Source of the DNA: Dermatemys mawii | Lineage: Eukaryota > Chordata > Testudines > Dermatemydidae | Length of the DNA stretch: 64,000 bases | Direction: 5' to 3' | Assembly: GCA_007922305.1 (NCBI GenBank) | Contig: ML677374.1 | Coordinates: 13,015,511 to 13,079,510, forward strand | Part shown: positions 1 to 11,945 of the stretch, one piece after another | Layout of the letters: every line of letters begins with the position of its first letter | Position numbering within the stretch: position 1 is the first letter of the stretch | The notes under the pieces: generated by a model | Told to the model about the DNA's origin: nothing | Seen by the model: the letters and a program-made list of their open reading frames with translations, nothing else | The model's database searches: none | Translations under genes and position numbers: made by a program

Positions 1-1814
1 TCTGTCCCCCAACCTCCTCCATGCCAGATATGTGCAAAAACGCACAGCTGGCTTTCCTGAGACCATTCACTGTATGAAACATCCTTTGTCTTTAGCTGAG
101 GACACAACCAGGCTTTGGATAAGTGAGTTTTGGAGCATTAAAGGCAGCCCTGTATTTGAAATAAAGCATTCGTTAATTTGGTTACCCTGCCATTCATAGT
201 GGGAAAAATTTTGCTCTAAGAAATATGAGAGACACCAGATAGCTCCGTATTGTGTGCGTGCATGTCGACAGAGCTAACTAAACTCATGTCAGTAATTGTA
301 TAGTTGAGATAGACTGATGAAAAGCAATGTAGTGGAATAGGCTTCCTTTCCCCCACTTCATGGATTGCAGGAGGTTGGAAAGAGGCTGAGGGAGTGGAAA
401 GCAAACCACGTGTTATTTCTGGGAGAGTGACCCTACCTGACCAGCTCCACGGGCATCAATTATACAGTGCAATGGATATTAGATACATTATATACATGTC
501 TGTATAATACATATCATGTAAAATGCCTTATAAGCAATTGTGCTATGTGTATTTGATCATCTATTCTGATTATAAGAGACTAATTTTAAAATGTGTTTGA
601 CGGGGGCCTTGTGTATCAATATTCTACAGTGGAAATTAAACTAGTTAAGTTACAAACCCCGGTCAAGAACAATAGTGGCTTATATTGGGAATGCCAGCTG
701 ACCAGTAAACACAAAAGGCACAACTCGAATACAGAATAAAGGAGGTGGCCTTTTTTTAAAAAGGCAGATAATACCCTTTTGCTTGAGGGACTGAGGTAAT
801 TAAAGCACTTCTGGTCATTTTTAAATGTTCATTTTATTTAGAATGAAAGTTTGACTAAGAGCAGGGTGGCAATAGTGACCCATACCTTCAAGTGCATTGT
901 CTTACATTGTATTGGATAGCAAATAGGAGTTGGTTTGCAGGCTGGACTGCTGCCCATTAAATGCCACAAACCCATTAAGGTGGGGACACTAGGTCGCATT
1001 GTTTTTCAAACTCTTCCCATTCTTCTGTAGCTTTAAATTACAAGAAGTTCAAAGTAACAAGAGGGCTTTTCTCACCACCTATCACTTTCAACTTTTCACT
1101 TCCTTGGTATAGATGACTTTTGCCATGGGAAATATTAGGCCTTGTAAAAACATCCTTCAAAGGAAATGTGTTTGAACTCCTGATTTCAAATTCCATGCTG
1201 TATTGCATAAGATTAATGTCTAACTGTTTTCTATGGAGAACAAACACAAAGGTTTGTCTGCATGGAGTGTGGGGAAGGGACACTGCCTTAATTTAATGTA
1301 ATTTATGTCTCTCTTGCTGCCATAAAGGAAATGGATCTCTGCCTATGCACCTAAGTAAAGCCACATGACTATTAATAGCCAATGAAAGCAAAACACAACT
1401 CTAAATCTTAATTGCGTATTAATGCACCCCAAAAATGACATAATTACTATCTTGTTTGTTTTGTTCCTTTCTTTTAAGCTTCTATTTGTTGTCATGAAAA
1501 GAACCTGGTTGTACTATCTCTGCATTGCTCACATAGGTGCCGTACCTTTTCTTTAGGTGATGTCTGCTTTCCAGAAGGGACATGGAGGAAAGTGAACTTG
1601 CTGATAGTCAACCTCTCAAACACTGGCAGTTTGGGGAAGGATTTGTAGGCTGCGACAGAAGTAGTATCTGATACTAAAAGGATTTGCCACGCTTGACAGT
1701 TTGAGGGATATTTATGGAATTCCCGGGGGAAAATATGAATAGCCCAAAGCATACATCCAGGATTTTAACAGTTCTTCCTAGCCTCTTGCTGGATAGATCA
1801 CTTTAGGGACCATA
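1..1814. other. unique non-coding sequence
   Basis: This A+T-rich stretch has no recognised repeat and no frame above about 90 codons. A canonical E-box CACGTG is present at 407-412, but one hexamer is weak evidence of function. No splice-flanked exon was recognised. Confidence 0.6.
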
Positions 1815-1923
1815 TAAGCTTTTTGGGACAGGAACCACATTTTTCTTCTGTGTTTGTATAGTCCCTAACAGCATAGGGTCCTGGCCCATGACTAGAATCT
1901 CCGGACAAACAATAAATAATAGA
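1815..1923 (+). repeat. MIR-like tRNA-SINE, 3' half
   Basis: The text runs from a 'GGGACAGGAACC' block through 'TGTTTGTATAGTCCCTAAC', 'AGGGTCCTGGCCCATGACT' and an AATAAATAAT tail. The same ordered blocks occur in the longer copies at 44980-45255 and 47927-48300, which makes this the tail half of that SINE. The tRNA head is missing. Divergence is high, so it is an old copy. Confidence 0.6.
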
Positions 1924-1997
1924 CACTGATGCATATTTTTCTGTAAAAGAACAAAGAAAAATCCTTTACATTAAAAATCAATGTTAATATGTATATT

Positions 1998-2032
1998 AAC
2001 ACCCCTCCCTCCCCCCCTCCCACTCTCCCCAG
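1998..2032 (-). other. C-rich tract, G-quadruplex-capable on minus strand
   Basis: The plus strand reads as runs of three to seven C separated by single T or short loops (CCCTCC, CCCCCCC, CCC, CCCC). The minus strand thus has at least four G-runs with short loops. Structure formation is an inference; low-complexity polypyrimidine is the simple alternative. Confidence 0.4.
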
Positions 2033-2465
2033 ACTTAAATTTTAAAATTAGAGAGCACTGGCTCTGCTACACAAAAAATATGCAGGGTTATTCCCAGAGA
2101 AAGAGTCATCTTTCTTTGATATGTTCAATACGTCACATTGTATATGCATCACCTTCGAGAACGTGATGTACTATGCCATGCATCACTGTCTAATTTATAG
2201 ACTCTTAATTATGTGGTGCAGGCTGTAGATCTCTACCCAGAGTCAGGCTCCCGGGCCAATCTTTAATCTTACACTTTCCAAGCCAGTGGCTCTGCTTGTG
2301 TGACGGTGCTGGCATGGTTTGCACAGTGAGTTATAGTCACGTAACTCACCTAAACATCCCAACACTGATTTTCCTAATGACCATGTTTATCCTCAGTATT
2401 GAGCTAAGCAAGAGAGAGAATCAAGTGAGCTCACTGAGAGCAAGACCTTTGTGAAACTGCCAATC

Positions 2466-2611
2466 AGTAGTAGAGATGGTTCAAAACTGGACCACTCCAT
2501 CCAGATCCCCCCAGACTGTTGGGTGCAAATGCACACCCAGAAGTAGAGAACATTCAAAGCTGCGCCACTCCACCCAAATCCCCTCAGACTGTTGGATGAA
2601 AATGAATGCCC
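2466..2611. repeat. two-unit tandem repeat, period 73 bp
   Basis: Two adjacent units share, in order, GTAGAGA, TTCAAA-CTG, CCACTCCA-CCA-ATCCCC and CAGACTGTTGG. The first 'TTCAAA' begins at 2480 and the second at 2553, giving a period of 73. The units differ at many positions, so the duplication is old, or the pair is a piece of a dispersed repeat with internal duplication. Confidence 0.7.
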
Positions 2612-2724
2612 CTCCTGGTGTTGATTTTGCCAAACAAAAAAATTTGTCTGGAGAAATTTTTCCAAGTCAAAAGTACTCTTGGTTTAGTCTGGCGCTATAC
2701 ATCCCTGTAGGGCAGGAAGTAATT

Positions 2725-2800
2725 TAGTTGCCATTTTACAGATGGGGAAACTTAGGTACAAGAAGATGATGTGACTTGCCCAAATTAATTATGCACAAAA
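2725..2800 (-). repeat. MIR-like SINE fragment
   Basis: 'CCATTTTACAGATGGGGAAAC' followed by 'GTGACTTGCCCAAATTA' is the minus-strand form of the conserved MIR/tRNA-SINE body (the sense side reads CTTGGGCAAGTCAC and CCTCAGTTTCCCCATCTGTAAAATGG). Only the central part remains. Confidence 0.65.
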
Positions 2801-4094
2801 ACACTTCTCCATAGGGATGGGCAAATCTGCCTCCTGATTCTGCCCCAGGTCCTATCACAGACTGGCCGGCTGTAGCCCCTGCAACAACCCAACTCATCAG
2901 CTTAGTGTGTTTTGGCTGCTTCCAATACTAGAGCTTGTGGGCAAAGAGACCATGAGCCACAATCCTCATATTAAAGAGGGAGGAGAAGGAAAGGGAAAAA
3001 TAACTCAGAGAGACAATTTGTTCTAGGTGCACTAGCACAATTTGATCAGCTGGTTGGACTGAGGCTTCTGCATAGCTCAGCCATGGCAAACCATCTCAAG
3101 CAACACTGCTCTTTATTCTGGTTTGGGTAGAAGAAATACAATATATGGGGAGTCACTTGCCACCACAGGTTTAAAATTACTCCCCAGCTACCACATTTCT
3201 CAAAGAGACTGGGCTTGAGCTCTGCTTCTAGTGGACAGTGCTATTATGCTCAGGTTAAATTACAATATGTAAAGACAGTGCACTGCACCTGTATTTTGGC
3301 TTCAAGACCATGTTGAATGTTTAGAAAAGGGAAGCTGGGAGAATCAGAAGTCACTGCATGCATTAAGAGCTCCAGTGCTTATGAATGGAGGAGGTAGTCT
3401 TTCAGGATAACCACACTGCCCTGCAATGCATTGTTGGCCAAACTCTCACCGGAGTCCATCAGCACCAGCAGTCACTGGAAGCAGTCACTGTAAGGATGTG
3501 AGATGCTCTGACAGGGACTAAGCTTCCTGTCATCAAGAAGCTCAAGACCCAAAATCACAACCTGGTGAGAAGTGAATTGCTGAAGGCTGCCAGACCTTCC
3601 CCACCCTCAAGGCCAGATCCTGTGCTGGGACTTGCATAAGGCATAAGCCAGGAGAGGCCAAAGGTGGTTTAACATTATGTGTGCACCATGCAGATTTTGG
3701 GTTGCTTGGAGGCCTTCCCTCTACTTCCCACCAGTATAAATTAGAGCAGCCCCAGGTGGTACTTTAACTTACAGCAGCTTTCCCGTGGTCCTGTGCCCAG
3801 ATTGGCAAGAGGGCAGAAACGGCCTTCCCACACTCAGCCATTCCTTCAGCGCATTCCTTACATCAGAGGTGCTGAAGGGATGTCTGCAACCCCCCTGCTC
3901 TGGTGGAATTCTTCAGGTCTGTCCTACACCAATTTTGGCCCTGCTATGACACCGTAAGAGGACCACAGCGGGGTTCTCATTATTCACTGTTAACGTATCA
4001 TTGCACTTGGCATTTATGCCAGCGTTGAGTTTTTTACCAGAGCATCTCAGCATGATTTTGTTGAACATTAAATTACATCTCACAACATCACAGT
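2801..4094. other. unique non-coding sequence
   Basis: There is no confident repeat, and the short frames are not protein-like. About 3590-3800 carries phrases such as GGCCAGATCCTGTGCTGGG and CCAGTATAAATTAGAGCAG that resemble a very old dispersed reptile repeat, but the match is too weak to name. Confidence 0.45.
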
Positions 4095-4245
4095 GAGGGT
4101 TACACCTATTTTATCAGTGGGTATTCAGAGGCACAAAGGTGGACAGCGACTTGCCCGAGGCTACATATGGGGTTAATGGCATGGCCCTGGGAAAAAACCC
4201 AGGAGTCCTGTCTTAAAAGTCCCCCGCTCTAACTACTGGACAATT
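4095..4245 (-). repeat. MIR-like tRNA-SINE, nearly full 5' part
   Basis: Read on the minus strand this has a tRNA-like head (from 'CTAACTACTGGAC' and 'ACCCAGGAGTCCTG') followed by the body 'GCGACTTGCCCGAGGCTACA' and 'GGCACAAAGGTGG'. The order matches the full-length SINE at 44980-45255. The 3' tail is lost. Confidence 0.65.
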
Positions 4246-5084
4246 TTTCTTTTGTTTCACACATAGACTTGTCACTTAGTTTAATCACATCAAGAGATGA
4301 AAGGCATGTGTGATTTTTAAATAGTCTTGTTTCCTCAGTGTACATGTTATTGAGTGAACAAGAATTCTCTTGTACAGCTGCACTTAAATGGAAGCACACC
4401 GCATAAATATCAATACTTGCTATGATTAATATTGCTATTTATATTAGCAGTGAATTGGGTTCACATAAAAATAATTAGCACAGCATGCCTAGAGATTATT
4501 TGCTCCTAATTATATCACAGTTCATTTCAATGACAGCACTATGTCACACCATACAAATAATAACCAATAATGAATAGCCAGAAATGTGTTACCTTAAAAT
4601 ATTTCTCTGTATAATATCCTGCGTTATGGTAGGATAACATTAGAAATTGAGGTGGATAACTATTAGTGACACCACCCATGCATTTACCTGAAACAAACAC
4701 CTCAGTGAAAAAGAATTCTGCTCTTGGGGGATTGAGTTTTCTAAAACAAACTCATTCAGATTCTGAAGGTGTAGGTCACTTGGTTGGGATTTAAGTATGC
4801 AAAACAGAGCTGGGTGAAGTGTATCCGATTTTTCAGTTTGCTGGGAATCCCAAACATATACACATAGATTAATTATTTGGGTCAAATCAAATTAAGAGAG
4901 ACAACTCTTTTTCCTCCCCCGCTTAGGGCACTTTGTCAATGGCACCTAAGTCTTGAAATACTGTTTTCTGACAGAAAACATTCAGCAAATTCATGTCAAA
5001 TGTGCAAATAGTTTTGGGTCAACTTTCACTGCAGTTTTAGTGCATAATTTATTTGCACAACTCTACTGAAGACCATTGAGTATG
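4246..5084. other. unique A+T-rich sequence
   Basis: No coding frame or recognised repeat. 4380-4640 is rich in TAATTA-type and ATAAT words (homeodomain-like sites), of the kind often seen in conserved non-coding elements. Conservation cannot be tested from a single sequence. Confidence 0.4.
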
Positions 5085-5170
5085 AGCTAGTGGCTAGAAC
5101 ACTGGGCTGCCTGTCAGGACTTCTGGCTTCTATTTCCAGTTCTACCACTGACCTAGGGCATGATTTTATT
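5085..5170 (+). repeat. tRNA-SINE head fragment
   Basis: 'GAGCTAGTGGCTAGAACACTGG' resembles a pol III box A region, followed by 'TCAGGACTTCTGGCTTC' and 'CCAGTTCTACCACTGACC', matching the 5' head of the MIR-like SINE family. The body that should follow is not contiguous; a related body lies at 5415-5580. Confidence 0.55.
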
Positions 5171-5414
5171 TACTTCTTTGTTATTCCTTCAAGTTTGTTC
5201 TGTTAATACACATTGAGATCCCAGGCCGATCTCTGGCTACCCTTGATAGATTCTTGTGGCACACTCAGACTCAGGCAATTATTCCTCCTCCTGTCCCCCA
5301 CCCCCAACCACACCACCTTGGCAGCAGCATAAACATAACAAAAATATCATAAATCCAGCCAACAAAATCATCCCGAATTCCCCTCCTAGAACACCCCAGC
5401 CTTGTTCGTCTCCC

Positions 5415-5580
5415 AACTCCTCTGAGCAAGTCATTTAGCCACTCTGTTCTCCATCTGTAGAACAGGGGATACTGCCAGGACTTCCATGCTCACAGAAGTA
5501 TCATGGGACTTCATGTGCTAAGGATTTTGATATGCACTGAGATACTTGGATGACATGAGCATTAAGGGCTCAGCATTCTC
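5415..5580 (+). repeat. MIR-like SINE body, alternate 3' end
   Basis: The order 'GAGCAAGTCATTTAGCCACT', 'CTCCATCTGTAGAACAGGGG', then 'AAGGATTTTGATATGCACTG' and 'GATACTTGGATGA' matches the second SINE subtype, whose tail reads about AAGTGCTTTGAGATCCTTGGATGA. It may be the displaced second half of the head at 5085. Confidence 0.5.
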
Positions 5581-7743
5581 TGCCGGGTCCAGCAAAGCAC
5601 TAAGCATGTGGGAATACTTGAATTTCCCTTTCTCCACTGACTGCTAAGTGTAAAACAGCAAACCTACCTGGAACAGTTTTACAATAAGAGATAGAGTTAG
5701 CCACAAGTGTCTAATACTTCTTCTGACTCGAGGACATAAGGGGAAGCTTTTACTTTGCTCTTAACCACAGTTGGCCCCTGATGGCACCTGTAACACTTGA
5801 GCTGAAGAAAACAGCCTTATGACAAACTTGGAGCCAAGCAACACAGCCTCAAAAATACTTGAAGGATAAGAATTCACAGATTGTGTCACAAAAGCAAATA
5901 TAAACTTCCCTATGCCGATTGCTAATTATTAAAGACAAAGGTGGAAGATAATTAATACCTCTTGCCAATATCTGTCAAATGTACATATATCTAACAAATG
6001 CTACAAAACCCCCACAGTATATTCTATGACCATAAATCAATCCAGGCAAGATTAACATACTTTTCATCTTTATGGTGTGCTACTGCCCCCCTGTGTAATA
6101 AACATTTCTAACAGTGATCCTAGAATTGAAAAATGTGAGGCTGTTTTTCTTTCATGCAAAGCCATTGGGGTAGTGTAGGTTGGAATGTCCCCACACTTCT
6201 ACACCAAAGAGCAAAAGGAAAAATCAGATGCCTTATAATATTTCAGAGCAGAACGATTTATTTTTTCACCCACCCAAGACAGTACTGCCCCTTCCTATTT
6301 CAACAGGTTCACCTCTAGCTCTCAGACAGACATGTACCATATTTTGTACTATAGCTCAGAAAGCAATAGATTAGAGGACTCATCGGGGACAGATTTTTCA
6401 GAATAGTTCAATTCTTATTTAGGACCACAATTACCAGGTTCTGAAAGTGCTCATTATGTTGAGTGCTGGAACTTTAAAATGAAAAAATCTGTCAACAAGT
6501 ATCACTTTAGGTGACTAAAGGGAGACCGATCTCTTCAGAAAATCTGGCCCCAGTTGTGCATTCTGAGCACTTGAAAATCTAGTCCTGGGTAAGTACAGAC
6601 TCACAAGAAGAAATGGTACAGAAAGCTTTATCAGCCTGATTTCCAAGGGTGAAGAGCACATCCCACTGCCCACCGATATAGTTTAGGGCTCATTCGCCAA
6701 AGTCCAGCTTATGTCAGCGTTCAAGGCGTAGCCCCATTTATTAATCGGGGAATCAACATGGGACCTTCAGAGCTAAAAGCATGAGCAGTTTCAGCTGGAG
6801 CTAAAGAGCCAAGGTTTTCCAAATGGGGGTGTAATTTTCGTATTCTCTGTGACAGAGGAGGAACTGTAATAGACACTCACCGTGTACTGATGCAGCTTGG
6901 GGCAGCAGGAAATGCTGTAAGAGTAACACCTAGGAAATAGAGTTCAAATCCTATCAACTGTTCAGTTTTTTTATTTTCCTCCCAAAAGGTGCCACTACCA
7001 GACAGGTCCCATCAAATGTGAACAAACTTCTCCATCTGACCACTGACTAATCACAGAATAAACCCTATTCAATTCACAATAGAAGCAGTACGATCTATGG
7101 ATAACTAGTCTCTTTTTATTGTTGCATATTGATACATCTTGTGCATCTTTGCAACTAGTATCCAGTTTCTCTGAGTGACAGCTACACTAAACTGATAAAC
7201 AGGTAAATGGGGACTATTCTGCTTCAAATAAGGTTCACATTAGGCTTGTCTCTTTGTTTGTTTGACCTTAGGTCAATGCACTTTCATTGCAATTAAGTTC
7301 CCTGATAAGATTACTTCTGCCAAGGAGCACAGCATGAAAATTACTCTATTAGTAGGTCAAATTTCAGCTGAATTTGTTCAGGCATACTGAATTCTGCCCT
7401 CTTGTTGAGTAATTGGGAAGCAGAACTAGTATCTCAGGCGTGGCATTGACAAATGTATGAAATTAGGGCTATCAGATTTGGAGTAGAGAGGGACACTTTG
7501 TTATGTCATGTTGAGAGACTTATCTAGCATGGGGTGGGGGCCATTTAAGAAGAAACTGAGCAATTCCATTAGGAGTAATGAGATTCAGAATTAAAACAGA
7601 GAGGAAATTCCAGTTAAGAAAAGGAAAAAGTTAGGCTGATCCTTAGAAATCTTCCTGACAATGAGATCTTTTATTTTATGGAAGAATCTCCCAAAGGAGA
7701 TTCTGTCACTATTCCTCCCCTCACACTAATATTCCTTCTAATT
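5581..7743. other. unique non-coding sequence
   Basis: Mostly unique and A+T-rich. 6510-6600 contains 'CACTTTAGGTGACTAAAGG' and 'GAAAATCTGGCCCCA', a degenerate trace of the TAGGCACCTAAAT...GAAAATCTGGCC dispersed repeat seen more clearly at 15310 and 23665. No coding evidence. Confidence 0.4.
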
Positions 7744-7867
7744 TTTGACAGGCCAGGTGTGCAAAAAATTTCTTCTGTGCAAACTTTCGTGCGCATGATG
7801 TTTTGCCGTGTGCTCAGGGTTTAGGATCTGTGTGTGTGCTCACACGCGCACAGCTTAGAGGGAACAG
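7744..7867 (+). repeat. dispersed repeat, inverted relative to 11946-12134
   Basis: The ordered blocks GACAGGCC, GTGTGCAAAAAATTTCTTCTGTGC, GTGCGCA, GGTTTAGGATCTGTGTGTG and CACAGCTTAGAGGGAA recur as the reverse complement at 11946-12134. CpG and purine/pyrimidine alternation are high for this window. I infer a non-autonomous transposable element; its superfamily is not resolved. Confidence 0.75.
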
Positions 7868-7894
7868 TGCCTCACGCCACTTGTCTATTTATAG

Positions 7895-7975
7895 CATAAA
7901 CTGGTTAAGGGAGGGACTGTCTCTTATTATGTGTTTGTACCATGCCTAGCAGAATGGGCCCCTAATCTGGAGTTG
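7895..7975 (+). repeat. MIR-like SINE tail fragment
   Basis: 'GGGAGGGACTGTCTCTTATT', 'ATGTGTTTGTACCATGCC' and 'TAGCAGAATGGGCCCCTAATC' match the 3' half of the local SINE family (sense form GGGACTGTCTC, GTTTGTACAGCGCCTAGCAC, GGGGCCCTGATC). Confidence 0.65.
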
Positions 7976-10154
7976 CCACAATTGTGCAAATTAAAATACC
8001 ACCTCCACTAAAAGGAAGCAAAGATGCCCTTTTGCCCGGATCCTTTAAAACTATGCCGGAGAAGTTCTTGAACAAAGATTGTTTTACAAAGTCTCAAAAC
8101 TCGCATTTGGACTGGCTAATATTTCAGTAACCCCATTTGGGATTACTGGCACCTCCGCTTCTCAAGGTTTCTGTGTCTAGTATCGCATTCACTTGGAAAA
8201 AAGTTAAGCATTTTCATTAAATTCCAATACAGAAGCCAAATCTTGGTCCCACTGAAGTCAATAGCTAAAGCAGCGTCTGTGGTCCTCAACCTTTTCCATA
8301 CGGTGACTCCACATTACAACAGAAAAATGCATTGGGACCCCCTTTCCCACCTAACCATAAATATTGGAGCGTAGTTGCAACCTGTGGGCCTGTTCATACC
8401 CCCATCTATGGACTATGGGCTGGCAGCTTTCCAAGGAGTTCAGAGATCAGGCTAGCTGAGGTGAGGAGCTAGCAATAGTGCTTTGTCCAGCAGACAGCCC
8501 CAAAATGAATTATACTAGTAGGTGCACAGTGTCACCGATTGCAACAGTATTCACAGTTGCTTGTTTTACTAATGGCCCTCCTAGCCAATAGGAATATAGC
8601 AAGTGTGTATTACTCCAATTTAACTCACATCCTCTGAACAAATTAACCCCTGGGTTGCTGTATTAAATTCACCATGCAAAGCATGTATCAAAAGTTTCAA
8701 GAGATAGTAGGGCAGTCCAATACCAATATCGGACAAACAGAAAGAGCTATGTAACTTCATCCATCAGCCTGTAAAGCTCATCATTTCCATCCTGCAGAAA
8801 TGTTTACGACAGGACGTAAAATTGATGTACAGTTACCCACAGGAATTTATTATTAAAACAGAGGTTTAAAAATATGCACGCAAAGGTTTAAAAAGGAGAG
8901 ATTCTATATTAACACAACCAATTTTTAAGTATGAAACAGTTATTTACCAGGTTTTCAAAGCCATCTGTTTTCAAAGCCTACCTTCCTTGTTGTTTACCAC
9001 AGGCTGTCTATCTGTTTTAACAACCTCCAGTGAGATTTCACACACCTCATTATGCAAAAGAACTACTTATGCATTCACTCCAGCACTTGTCTAACTAATC
9101 TGCACTCCTAACACCTTCCACAGAAGACGCAGCATCCCTCTTCAGAGGCTGCAGATCAAAAACAATAGTAGACGGTGTCATAGCAAGAGAAAACACAGCC
9201 TCCTGTGTATTACTGTTGTGATACAGGCCTGATCGGAGACTGCTTGGAGCTTATAAAAGAAATTAACAGACACAACCATCCTATCCCAAGAGATTTTGCA
9301 TTATGTATAAGATTAACAACTAGCATTGTGTTTTTTTAAGCTTAGACAGACTATTCTTCATGGTCAAAAGGTTTTCAATCTTTGGCCTTTTAAGGCTTAA
9401 TTCTGGCAAGGGGGTGAGCGCTCCCAGTTTAAAGGCACTCAGTATGTCTTTTAAACAACACGTCAGTCACAAGATTTCCATCTGTACCAAGCGGCTGTGA
9501 CCTCTGACAGAGCAGTAAACTGCTGTTTACAGCCTCCTTTCGCCTCCCACTGCTCCCTCCCTCCAGATACGTTCACATAATTGGCAGATCACTGACAACA
9601 ACGGACCTTCAGGACTGCTATGGTCTGTCATGTCAAGGCCTGCTTAGGGACCCTTTAAACACATCCTTGACATAATCCATCATGTTAAGAGCTTGCTGGG
9701 GAGGCTTTAATTCATGGATTATTAACATGATAGACTATAATATCTGAAGCGTTATGGTCTATCACACCAGGTTGGCTGCTGCGCATCTTCACTAGCTAGG
9801 TAGATTTTTTTTTTAATTACCCCCCTTGACATATTTGATGAGGTGTATTTAGAGGTTTCCAGGCTAAACATCTCAGAATTCTTTTTAATAATTCCTCCCC
9901 ACTACATCTGCCCACTCCCCACCAAACAGTCCACGTTGTCTGGAAAATATTGAAGACCTCTTGGCATTTGTGTTTGTTGTAAATCTAGAACTAAAAACAA
10001 AAACATGCCACCCAACTGATTTTAAACTACATTTAGTTTAGAATGGGTAGGAAAAAAATTTCTTCTGGACTAAGCACTTGCAATCCAAGTTAGTGTCAGG
10101 AAAGACTGAATTTTTATAGCTGAGTTATAAACTGCTGGGGGTAAAACCTTGTCT
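7976..10154. other. unique non-coding sequence with an internal motif array
   Basis: No coding evidence. 8280-8345 ('GGTCCTCAACCTTTTCCATA', 'GGTGACTCCA', 'GGGACCCCCTTTC') may be a very old hAT-type fragment, at low confidence. The notable part is the motif array at 9618-9764, listed separately. Confidence 0.4.
9618..9764. repeat. array of four alternating-orientation motifs
   Basis: The motif TTAACATGATAGACTATAA at 9722-9740 recurs as reverse complements at 9618-9636 (CTATGGTCTGTCATGTCAA), 9677-9688 (CCATCATGTTAA) and 9751-9764 (GTTATGGTCTATCA). Copies differ by one to a few bases. It could be the stem remains of a MITE or a cluster of protein-binding sites; the sequence does not decide. Confidence 0.6.
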
Positions 10155-10325
10155 GTATATAGCACTTTTCATCTACAGTTCTTTGAAATAAGCATCACCC
10201 CCCTTTTCCACATTGGAACGGAGACAAAAAGTAACTTTTCACGTTCATCTGGCAGATCCAAGACTAGAACCCTGTCTGCTGAGTACCATTCCATCTCACT
10301 ACCTTCTGGGCCGCACTGCCTCTCA
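10155..10325 (-). repeat. MIR-like tRNA-SINE, old copy
   Basis: On the minus strand the order is a head ('GGCCGCACTGCCT', 'CCAAGACTAGAACCCTG' on plus), a body with 'GGAACGGAGACAAAAAGTAA', and a tail 'ATATAGCACTTTTCATCTA'. The order fits the SINE, but base identity is low. Confidence 0.45.
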
Positions 10326-11024
10326 CTAATGATTAACAAATGCTTTCTTTCTTTCCTGATTTAGAAGGGGATTAACAAATTCAAGGTTGAATTAGGATTA
10401 GAGCCAGGTGACATTTTTCAAGCACATTTTTTTCTAGTGACAAATGCAGATTCAACAACATTGAAGTGTGTTGTAAATTTGTGTTGGTTTTGCTGAATTA
10501 CTTGAATAAAAAAAAATTTAAAAAGGCCCAATGTGTAAAATATTCTACCATTGTAAATGCCCATTCATCCTTTTAAGCATTTTTAAACCTTCTTCCTCCG
10601 CTCACTCCCATTCACACATCTTATTTTCCCATTTTTTTTTTTAAGCCCCCTCTCCAGTTCCTGTGTCTGATGGCTAACAAGCATGGCAATGCATGGAATG
10701 TAACAAGGAAGCTTCACAGCTCCTGGTAAGAGCAATTTCATGGACAAATTTAATTTGTCCTTGTTGTTTCCATTTATAGTCCCCCTTTGAATAATCACAC
10801 AACACGACCTGTTTCATCAAGTCCTCAAAGTCCCAGAGTAGCTGGCTTCAGCACAGGCAACTTGTGTTGTTGTATTGATAGTAGCTCTTTCAGTCTCGGC
10901 TAAGATAACGCTTTGAGCGATCATGCAATTTTGTACTGAATTATCTCGTCTCAAGAGCAATGGTGATAATGTTAATATCTCAAGAGACACAAACACAGCG
11001 TCAGCATTTGCATTTCTCCCTGCC
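10326..11024. other. unique non-coding sequence
   Basis: No repeat or coding evidence. 10890-11020 has a fairly complex, less A+T-biased composition with an octamer word ATTTGCAT near 11005, and may be regulatory, but there is no direct support. Confidence 0.35.
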
Positions 11025-11095
11025 TTTGTTTCTCATCTGTAAAATGGAGATAGTATGACCCACATTTTAAAGCACTTTGGTCTTTGATAATGCCC
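11025..11095 (+). repeat. MIR-like SINE fragment (CTGTAAAATGG body and alternate tail)
   Basis: 'TTTCTCATCTGTAAAATGGA' followed by 'AAAGCACTTTGGTCTTTGAT' matches the body and alternate tail of the MIR-type SINE. No head is present. Confidence 0.6.
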
Positions 11096-11945
11096 TTTAC
11101 TAAAAGAGCTCATGTTTTATAGATAATTCTAGATCCTGTTGCATACAGTACAGATATTCTAGACAAACATTAAGTAAATACACTGCATTATTTATCTTCC
11201 TTACGGTATAATTTTTTTTCCTTCCCCCTCTGAATTTATCTTTCCAGTCGTCTCTTTCTTCACTCAGTTTCTCCAAAGGCTCCTGGATACTTGTGTACAC
11301 AATACAGGCGCAACTGGATAAATAAGCAAATCCCTCTCAAATTTTCAATGTGTAACACAGAGATGCAAGTGATCTTATGTGCAATGTCAATATATTAGGA
11401 GCCCACATCTCACCTATGTGGGGGTATTGTGTTAAAAAACATATTTTAACACTGTTTAGATATGCAGAGTTCATTCCAAAGGTTCAGGAGCTCTTTGCTC
11501 ATAGACTTTAAATCAAGATTTGAAGACTTCAGTATCTCAGCCAGAGGTTATGGGCCTACTATGGGTGTGCTCTTGTGGCCTGCAATCAGACTAGATGATC
11601 TGGCTTTAAAGACTTCAGCTAAAATTGGACCAGGCTGGCTTTCAGCAGGTGTAAACACCGCTTTCACCAGAACAATTTCAGCCAGCAGAATGACAGCCTG
11701 AAGAGCACTAAAATGATTCAGGAAAATGGTCCTTCCTACTGTTTGCCATGCTCTGCACCACTGGCCTTTAAGAATCTCCCAGAATCTGCTGCTTCTGGGA
11801 CCTGTGCCCCGAACTATGGGATAGCCACCCATCAGGGACACTGCAACTGGAACAGTTTAGAACGGCACTAATATGGACACGAGGCAAAACTGAGAGTCAC
11901 AGAGGGACGCACCAAAATGTTTTTGCTTCAGTTGGTATGATCCCA
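11096..11945. other. unique non-coding sequence
   Basis: There are overlapping frames of 79 and 97 codons on opposite strands around 11460-11840, without a recognisable domain or flanking splice signals. I see no other structure. Confidence 0.45.
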
